Shown here in pieces: positions 58,721 to 64,000 of a stretch of DNA of 64,000 nt (its first letter is position 1; every line of letters starts with the position of its first letter). Below the pieces are notes generated by a model. The model did no database searches, was not told the origin of the DNA, and saw nothing but the letters and a program-made list of their open reading frames with translations. The position numbers and the translations under genes were made by a program. Origin of the DNA: CAJCJE01 sp035948315 (GTDB lineage: Bacteria; Actinomycetota; Actinomycetes; Mycobacteriales; Pseudonocardiaceae); contig DASZJG010000058.1 in assembly GCA_035948315.1 (NCBI GenBank), positions 186,001-250,000 on the forward strand. The letters are read 5' to 3'.

Positions 58721-59343
58721 TACTGGCCCCCGATCGCCTGTTCGAGGATCTGCGTCGCCCTGGCCGGATCACCGGCCTGGAGCGCCGCCTTCGCCTGCGC
58801 GGACGCGTCGACGAGGGCCGGATCGGTCCGCAGCACGATGTCGGTCTGCTGTTTCTGGTAGACGGTCGGCTGGGTGCTGCAGATGGTTTCCACGCCGGTG
58901 AAGTCGACGTAGTCTCCCGCGGGCGTGAAGCCGTAGCGGTACTCGGTGGACTGGCCGTACATGCTGTCCGGGCCGGGCACCTCGGGCGTGTAGGGCGCGC
59001 CGTCGCCGCCCGTCTCCGCGATCTCGGTCGGGTAGGGCCGCTTGTTGCTCGACGTCAGCTTCCCCCTGATCGGGAAGGTCAGCGGCTTGGCATTGGGATT
59101 GGTCGGATACGCGGTGCACCACAGGATCGTGGCCGGGTCGTCGGAGATCTTCTGCCGCTGGTTGTAGTTCTGGAACTCGACGTTGTTGTGCTGCTGATAG
59201 ACCTGCTGCTGCAGCTGTTCGCTCTTCTGCTGTGCCTGCGTCGCCGCCGGACTCTGTTCGGTACAGCCGGACAGCCCGAATCCGGCGACGAGCATCGCGG
59301 CGAGGAGCAGACAGGCGCGTCGGCGCTGCTCGGTCTTTGCCAT
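58720..59343 (-). CDS. lipoprotein, Gln-rich N-terminus
   Basis: 207-residue lipoprotein: signal peptide with lipobox GLSGC (Cys at about 27), then a Gln-rich coiled-coil-like stretch (AQQKSEQLQQQVYQQ) and a domain containing DDPATILWCTAYP and VETICSTQP (two cysteines). The ending ASAQAKAALQAGDPARATQILEQAI is helical. The ATG at 59343 is used. It forms a two-gene unit with the single-pass membrane protein, suggesting a surface complex. I recognise no family for either. Confidence 0.65.
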   Translation of the reverse strand: MAKTEQRRRACLLLAAMLVAGFGLSGCTEQSPAATQAQQKSEQLQQQVYQQHNNVEFQNYNQRQKISDDPATILWCTAYPTNPNAKPLTFPIRGKLTSSNKRPYPTEIAETGGDGAPYTPEVPGPDSMYGQSTEYRYGFTPAGDYVDFTGVETICSTQPTVYQKQQTDIVLRTDPALVDASAQAKAALQAGDPARATQILEQAIGGQ

Positions 59344-59383
59344 GCGCGGAGGCTATGGCGAGAGCCGAGGGAGGGGTCCCCGG

Positions 59384-61474
59384 TCAGGATTCGACGATCG
59401 TCCACAGGTGTTCGTCGAGCAGGCGCTTGAGCACCTTGCCGGTGGCGTTGCGCGGCAGGTCGCGGACGAAGTGCACGTCGCGCGGCACGTTGAAGCGGGC
59501 CAGCCTGCGGTGGATGTACTCGCGCACGCCGTTGGCGTCCAGGCCGGCGCCCTTGCGTCGGACGATGTAGGCGGCGAGCCTGCTGCCGTACTCCTCGTCC
59601 GGCACGCCGACCACGGCCACGTCCACCACCTCGGGCAACGCCAGCAGCGCCTCCTCGACCGGGCGCGGGAACACGTTCTCGCCGCCCGAGACGATCATCT
59701 CGTCGGCCCGGCCGGTCACGAACAGCCGACCGTCCGCGTCGACGTAGCCGACGTCGCCGGTCGCCATCAACTCGTGCGCCCTGGGCAGCGTGCCGCCGTC
59801 GGTGTAGCCGTCGAAGAGCATCTCGTTGCCGACGTAGATCTCGCCGGTCAGGCCGGGCGGCACGTGCCGGCCCTGGCCGTCGAGGATCGCGACGTGCGTG
59901 CCGGGCGGGCAGCGGCCCGCGGTGGTCGGCGCGGCGCGCAGGTCGACCGGGTCGGCGATGCTCGCCCAGGACACCTCGGTCGAGCCGTAGAGGTTGTAGA
60001 GGTTGTCGCCGAAGGCATCCATGAACTCGCTGACGAACGTGCCACCCAGCGCGGAACCGCTGCTCGCCACGATGCGCAGCGAGGAGACGTCGTAGCGGTC
60101 GCGGACGCGCTCGGGCAGGTCCAAGATCCGGTGCAGCATGATCGGCACCGCGAACAGCGCCTGCGCGCGATGCTCGGCGATGGTGCGCAGCGTTTCCTCC
60201 GGATCGAACTTCCGGACCAGCGACAAGGACGCCCGCAGCGCCATGCCGAGCTGCATCGCGGCCAGGCCCCAGGTGTGGAACAGCGGCGCGGCGACCAGCA
60301 GGCGGTCGCCCGCCCGCAGCGGGATTCTGGCCAGCAGGGCCGCCGCCGTGCTCAGCCCCTTCGGGGTCGGGCGGCGCGCGCCCTTGGGCAGCCCGGTCGT
60401 GCCCGAGGTGAGCACGATGATCTTGCCGGGCCGTTCGACCGGCGTCAGCTTCTCCGGCGACGCGGTCCTGATCAGCTCGTCGACGGTGGGATAGCCGAGT
60501 TCGCGGTCCGGCCAGGTGCACAGCCGCAGGAAGTGGCCGTGTGCCGCGTCGATCGTGGCCGCGAACTCGTCGTCGGCGAACACGACCGACGGGCGGTGCT
60601 GGCTGATCACCTTGGCCACGGCGCTCGCGGACAGGCCAGTGTTGAGCAGCACCACGTCCGCGCCGATCTTGCCGCAGGCGATCATCGCCTCGACCATCGC
60701 GCCGTGGTTGCGGCACATCAGCGCGACCACGTCGCCCTCGACGACGCCGCGCGCGGAGAGCGCGTTGCCGAGCCGGTTGCTGCGCTCGTCCACGGCGCCG
60801 TAGGTGCGCAGCGAGCGTTCGTCGTGCAGGGCGGCGTCGTTGGGTCCTCGGGCGGCGGCGGCCTGGTAGGCGCCTGCGACGGTCGCGCCCCAGCGCATCA
60901 GCGAGGCGAGTTGGCGGGCCATCTTGTCCGGTCGGCCAGCGGAGAGCACACCGGCTCTGACCAGCGTGCTGGTCGTGCCGAGAGTGGTGGCCTTGACGTC
61001 CTCGCGCTGGCGGGAGCGGTCGGCGGTCGACGGGGGGCGGCCGGCGAGGTGGCGGGTGATCCGGTCGGTCACCGCGGCGAGTTCGCGCTTGACCGCGGAA
61101 GGCGAGACGAGATCGGCGTAACGCCCGGACAGTCCCGGGAGATGCATGTCTATGACAAGTTCGGTGCGGCCGTCTGGCTGCGGGATGAGTTCGATGGACA
61201 GCCATCTCTGCTGATCCCGCGTGCTGCACCAGACCACGTTCACCCGAGGGCGGTAGACCAGCGCTGTGATGTGTTCCTCAACCAGAACGCCGCGTTGCGG
61301 ACATATCCGCAGCAGCGCGCGGGGTCCTCTGCCGGCCTCGGCCGGCTCGATCACCTCGCACCAGCTGATCTGGGGAATGAATCTGGAGTACATCTCGGGA
61401 GCCCCGACCACCTGCCACAACTGCTGAGGAGAGTAGTCAAAAACTGAGCGTGCCGTGACTACGTCATCTCGCAT
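59384..61474 (-). CDS. SRPBCC-acyl-CoA synthetase fusion
   Basis: 696-residue protein. Residues about 3-150 are a polyketide-cyclase/SRPBCC domain (TARSVFDYSPQQLWQVVG, YSRFIPQISWCEVIEP, LSIELIPQPDGRTELVID). A linker leads to an AMP-binding ligase (about 195-690): IIVLTSGTTGLPKGARRP (P-loop), YNLYGSTEVSWA, ATGDVGYVDADGRLFVTG, DEMIVSGGENVFPRPVEE and NATGKVLKRL (adenylation Lys). FadD-type ligases normally lack an N-terminal SRPBCC; the order suggests a bound-lipid delivery or aromatic-acid CoA ligase. The ATG at 61472-61474 was chosen as the domain start; the upstream 16 codons are basic and weak. Confidence 0.83.
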   Translation of the reverse strand: MRDDVVTARSVFDYSPQQLWQVVGAPEMYSRFIPQISWCEVIEPAEAGRGPRALLRICPQRGVLVEEHITALVYRPRVNVVWCSTRDQQRWLSIELIPQPDGRTELVIDMHLPGLSGRYADLVSPSAVKRELAAVTDRITRHLAGRPPSTADRSRQREDVKATTLGTTSTLVRAGVLSAGRPDKMARQLASLMRWGATVAGAYQAAAARGPNDAALHDERSLRTYGAVDERSNRLGNALSARGVVEGDVVALMCRNHGAMVEAMIACGKIGADVVLLNTGLSASAVAKVISQHRPSVVFADDEFAATIDAAHGHFLRLCTWPDRELGYPTVDELIRTASPEKLTPVERPGKIIVLTSGTTGLPKGARRPTPKGLSTAAALLARIPLRAGDRLLVAAPLFHTWGLAAMQLGMALRASLSLVRKFDPEETLRTIAEHRAQALFAVPIMLHRILDLPERVRDRYDVSSLRIVASSGSALGGTFVSEFMDAFGDNLYNLYGSTEVSWASIADPVDLRAAPTTAGRCPPGTHVAILDGQGRHVPPGLTGEIYVGNEMLFDGYTDGGTLPRAHELMATGDVGYVDADGRLFVTGRADEMIVSGGENVFPRPVEEALLALPEVVDVAVVGVPDEEYGSRLAAYIVRRKGAGLDANGVREYIHRRLARFNVPRDVHFVRDLPRNATGKVLKRLLDEHLWTIVES

Positions 61475-61737
61475 ACGCCGTCGTCTCACCGCCGCACTAC
61501 TGGTGTGACGCCGGCCCAACAACCGGCGAGCACCCTCCGTTCAAGTGCGGGCGACCGTACCACCAACGGGGGATGGTCGGGTACTCCGAACGCGGGCACC
61601 GCTCCATCACAGCTGGCTCAGGGAAGCTGTCAATTTTCCACGTCGTGTCGCAATTGACACCGGGCGTTCCGGCGATCCGGACAGACCATCGGGCGCGACC
61701 GCCATCGGCAGCCGCGCCCTTGGCCATTGTGGACCGA

Positions 61738-62688
61738 TCAGCCGCCTAGTCCGTTGAAAATTTTCGAGTAGGCGTAGCCGGTGCCCTTGTCGTAGCCGTC
61801 GACCTCCCAGAAGGACAGTTCGCCGACCCCGTGCTGCGCGGCGAAACCCTCCAAAGTGGACGCGTCGCTCTGGGAGAAGTACTCGTTGTCGTCGTTCTGG
61901 CCTGCGATCGGGGTCAGGCCCATCATGGCGTAGGACTGCTGGTCGGAGATCCCGTAGAGGCTGTCGAACTGGGCCGCGGTCCCCTGGGCGGCGGATTCGG
62001 CGTCGTTGAGCGCGTTCTCGCCGTCACCGAAGTCCATCGTCATGAGGTTGACGACGGAAACCTTGACGCCGTTGCTCTGCGCGTCCTGCAACAGGCCCAT
62101 TTCCTCGCCCGGCAGGCCGTTCGGGGCGACCGCGAGGGTGTAGTCCACCTGCACCGACGGGTCCTGCTGCTGGAGCGCGGCAAGGGCCTGGTCGCGGCGG
62201 GTGTTGCTGGCCGAGTCGTCCAGCGTGCTGCCCTCGATGTCGAAGTCCAGCCTGGTCACGTGGTAGGTGTTGACCACGTTGGCGTACGCGGCGGTGAGCT
62301 GCCCGACGTCCGTGCAGGTCTGCGCGAGTTCCCCGCCGGACGCACCGCCGAAGGAGATGATCACGTCGCCGCCCGCGTTCTGCAGCGCGCTGATCTGGTC
62401 GCTGAACGCGCCGACCGCGTCACCGCCGTCCTCCCACTGCGGTGTGCAGCCGGACTGCGGGGTCAGGAAGGCCAGCGTGTAGTACTTCAGGCCGGTCGCG
62501 TTCATGTCGTCGGCCATGTCGCCCGCGTCGCTGTCCGAGATCTGCAGATACGGCGCCGCGTACTGACCGGGTAACGAGGCGGTCGCCGCCGCGCCGGGCT
62601 GCTGGCCGAGAACCAGCATGGCGACACCGGCCACACCGGACAGTGTGCCGGCAATGAGCTTGGCGGTATTCGATTGAGGTAGGCGCAT
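61738..62688 (-). CDS. secreted GH18 chitinase-like enzyme
   Basis: 316-residue exported glycosidase. Signal peptide about residues 1-36 (core LIAGTLSGVAGVAMLVLG). Catalytic strand RLDFDIEGS matches the DxxDxDxE motif of GH18 (Glu is the proton donor); VIISFGGASGG is the substrate-loop motif and VNLMTMDFG is strand 6 of the barrel. No chitin-binding domain. AGAAGG lies five bases before the ATG at 62686-62688. A DasR-like box and an inverted repeat precede it, so control by N-acetylglucosamine through DasR is likely. Confidence 0.85.
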   Translation of the reverse strand: MRLPQSNTAKLIAGTLSGVAGVAMLVLGQQPGAAATASLPGQYAAPYLQISDSDAGDMADDMNATGLKYYTLAFLTPQSGCTPQWEDGGDAVGAFSDQISALQNAGGDVIISFGGASGGELAQTCTDVGQLTAAYANVVNTYHVTRLDFDIEGSTLDDSASNTRRDQALAALQQQDPSVQVDYTLAVAPNGLPGEEMGLLQDAQSNGVKVSVVNLMTMDFGDGENALNDAESAAQGTAAQFDSLYGISDQQSYAMMGLTPIAGQNDDNEYFSQSDASTLEGFAAQHGVGELSFWEVDGYDKGTGYAYSKIFNGLGG

Positions 62689-62804
62689 GATCACCTTCTC
62701 AGGAGGTCGGAGGCAGAAGGAAACGCCACCGGACAGCGAACCCTCGTGCCAAGGCCAGGGCGGCGTTGCCCGGTGTGCAACGGTTCATGCGAAAGATGAG
62801 TTTA

Positions 62805-62821
62805 TGTCTTGAACTAAGACA
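62805..62821. promoter_or_regulatory. inverted repeat upstream of GH18 gene
   Basis: TGTCTT-GAACT-AAGACA, 6-base perfect dyad with 5-base loop, overlapping the likely -10 region of the GH18 promoter (a TTGACT -35-like box reads on the minus strand at 62840-62845). Operator candidate. Confidence 0.4.
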
Positions 62822-62847
62822 AGTGGACAACGCTCCCAAAGTCAACG

Positions 62848-62863
62848 GGTGGTCTAGTCCAAA
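62848..62863. promoter_or_regulatory. DasR-responsive element candidate
   Basis: GGTGGTCTAGTCCAAA matches the dre consensus AGTGGTCTAGACCACT at 12 of 16 positions with the core GGTCTAGnCC intact. It abuts the -35-like box of the GH18 chitinase gene, the classical DasR target. Confidence 0.6.
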
Positions 62864-62866
62864 TGT

Positions 62867-62879
62867 TTCACCGTTGACA
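62867..62879. promoter_or_regulatory. shared 13-mer upstream of GH18 gene
   Basis: TTCACCGTTGACA, identical to the element at 27264-27276 before the GH42/lectin gene, in the same orientation and nearly the same distance from the start codon. Confidence 0.45.
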
Positions 62880-62887
62880 TGCCTCGA

Positions 62888-64000
62888 TCACCAGGTGACC
62901 GGCAGTTCGTAGACCCCATAGACAGAGCCGTCATGCTTGAACGGAATGTCGGCGAGATCGGCGGCCAGCCGCAACGTCGGCATCCGACGGTAGAGCGTGG
63001 AGTACACGACCTGGAGTTCCATCCGGGCCAGCGGTTGGCCGAGACACTGGTGCACACCGAATCCGAAGGCGACGTGATGACGCGCGTCGCGGGTGAGGTC
63101 GAGCCGGTCCGGATCGGCGAACTGGGTGACATCGCGGTTGCCGATGTCGTTGGCCATGATCACGCCCTCGCCCGCGCGGATCGTCTCGCCCGCGATCTCG
63201 ATGTCGGCCAGCGCGACCCGGCGCCGCCCGTTGTGCGTGATGTTGAGGTAGCGCAGCAGTTCCTCCACCGAGGACGCGACCAGCGCCGGATCATCTTTGT
63301 CCCGCAACAGGGCCAGCTGGTCCGGGTGTTCGAGCAGCGCGAGGGTGCCGAGCGCGATCATGTTGGCGGTCGTCTCGTGACCGGCGAGCAACAACAGCAC
63401 GCCCATCTGCGCGGCGTCGGACCGGGTCAGTTCGCCTGCCGTCACCCGCTGCGCCAAGCCGGACAGCAGATCGTCGGCGGGCCGCGCGAGCTTCTCCCCC
63501 ATCAGGTTGTCCAGATACCCGATCAGCGCACGGTGTCCGGCCGCTCGCTCCTCGGGTTCGGCGTCGCGCCTGATCATGACCGTGCTGTTGGCCTGAAAGA
63601 ATTCGTGGTCCGCATAGGGCACGCCGAGCAGCGCGCAGATCACCAGCGACGGCACGGGCAACGCGAACGCGTCGACCAGGTCGACGGGTTTCGGCCCGGC
63701 CAGCATGGTGTCGATGAGATCGTCCACAATGCGCTGCACGGTGGGGCGCATGGCCGCGACGCGCTTGATGGTGAACGCGCCCGTGATCATTCTGCGCAGC
63801 CGCGCGTGTTCCGGGTCGTCCATCAGAATGAAGCTGATCGGCGAGCCGCTCCGCATCCGTTGCACGCCACTGGGATAACCGGGATTGCCGGCGTCGGAGC
63901 TGATCCGCGGATCGGCGAGCAGCGCGCGCTGTTCCGCATAGCGGGTGACCAACCAGGGCGTGCTGCCGTCGGCGAGCCGAACCCGGGCCAGCGGCGTCTC
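62888..64000 (-). CDS. cytochrome P450 (5' end outside window)
   Basis: About 371 residues of a soluble bacterial P450; the N-terminus lies beyond position 64000, where the frame is still open. FILMDDPEHARLRRMITGAF (C-helix), LLLAGHETTANMIALG (I-helix AGxETT), EELLRYL (ExxR) and FGFGVHQCLGQPLARMEL (heme Cys ligand) are all intact. It resembles CYP105/CYP107 enzymes and is more distant from the window's other P450 in the I-helix (Glu versus Asp before TT). No redox partner is visible. Substrate unknown. Confidence 0.9.
   Translation of the reverse strand, partial: ETPLARVRLADGSTPWLVTRYAEQRALLADPRISSDAGNPGYPSGVQRMRSGSPISFILMDDPEHARLRRMITGAFTIKRVAAMRPTVQRIVDDLIDTMLAGPKPVDLVDAFALPVPSLVICALLGVPYADHEFFQANSTVMIRRDAEPEERAAGHRALIGYLDNLMGEKLARPADDLLSGLAQRVTAGELTRSDAAQMGVLLLLAGHETTANMIALGTLALLEHPDQLALLRDKDDPALVASSVEELLRYLNITHNGRRRVALADIEIAGETIRAGEGVIMANDIGNRDVTQFADPDRLDLTRDARHHVAFGFGVHQCLGQPLARMELQVVYSTLYRRMPTLRLAADLADIPFKHDGSVYGVYELPVTW

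Noticed and set aside
1..64000. tRNA, rRNA, CRISPR, insertion sequence or prophage
   Set aside because: No cloverleaf-like segments, spacer-repeat arrays, transposase or integrase motifs, or terminal inverted repeats were seen.

Overview
The window is GC-rich, densely coding DNA of a soil-type actinomycete. The combination of a SARP regulator, a giant LuxR/LAL-type regulator, many Sec/Tat-exported hydrolases, an Rv1733c-like protein and two cytochromes P450 suggests the Pseudonocardiaceae (Amycolatopsis/Kutzneria/Saccharothrix type). That placement is inference. I see no rRNA, tRNA, CRISPR array, insertion sequence, integrase or plasmid gene, and no intergenic gap above about 265 bases. Start codons were chosen from ribosome-binding sites and domain starts, so several are shorter than the longest open frame.

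Layout. 1-3.6 kb: a Tat-signal IorB-like molybdenum hydroxylase (cut by the window edge) preceded by a PucR regulator. 3.8-8.4 kb: phosphotransferase, luciferase-like oxidoreductase, a divergent MarR/AhpD-like pair, two small secreted proteins. 8.4-13.7 kb: a lipid/acyl module in which a TetR regulator closes an operon of two alpha/beta hydrolases, divergent from an acyl-CoA ligase and followed by a dienelactone-hydrolase-like gene. 13.8-20.3 kb: a SARP facing a 1561-residue duplicated LAL regulator. 20.5-27.1 kb: secreted glycoside hydrolases (GH78-like with four Cys repeats; GH42-like with a bulb lectin) around a MarR/FMN-reductase pair. 27.3-42.2 kb: mostly metabolic and membrane genes, including a PstS-like domain in an unusual membrane-anchored fusion, nucleoside hydrolase, aminotransferase, enoyl-CoA hydratase, small VOC/DUF1905 genes and an MDR oxidoreductase. 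42.2-46.6 kb: a three-subunit PaoABC-like molybdenum hydroxylase operon, divergent from its probable TetR repressor. 46.6-52.3 kb: sedolisin protease, a membrane-anchored caspase-like protein, a secreted beta-helix protein. 52.4-64 kb: ArsR/SRPBCC pair, methyltransferase, two P450s, a DUF1906 protein with a repeat propeller, lipoproteins, an SRPBCC-acyl-CoA synthetase fusion and a GH18 chitinase.

How the parts fit. The recurring theme is polymer scavenging outside the cell plus oxidative catabolism inside it. Several genes carry recognisable operators: a LacI-type site before GH78, a DasR-like box before GH18, a 13-mer shared by the GH18 and GH42/lectin upstream regions, paired palindromes for the TetR controlling the PaoABC-like operon, and palindromes at the MarR, ArsR and TetR switch points. 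The least described items are the tandem LAL regulator next to a SARP, the PstS-like fusion, the anchored caspase-like protein, the SRPBCC-ligase fusion and an over-represented GTCCACAGTGGAC palindrome. No complete biosynthetic cluster or defence island is present.
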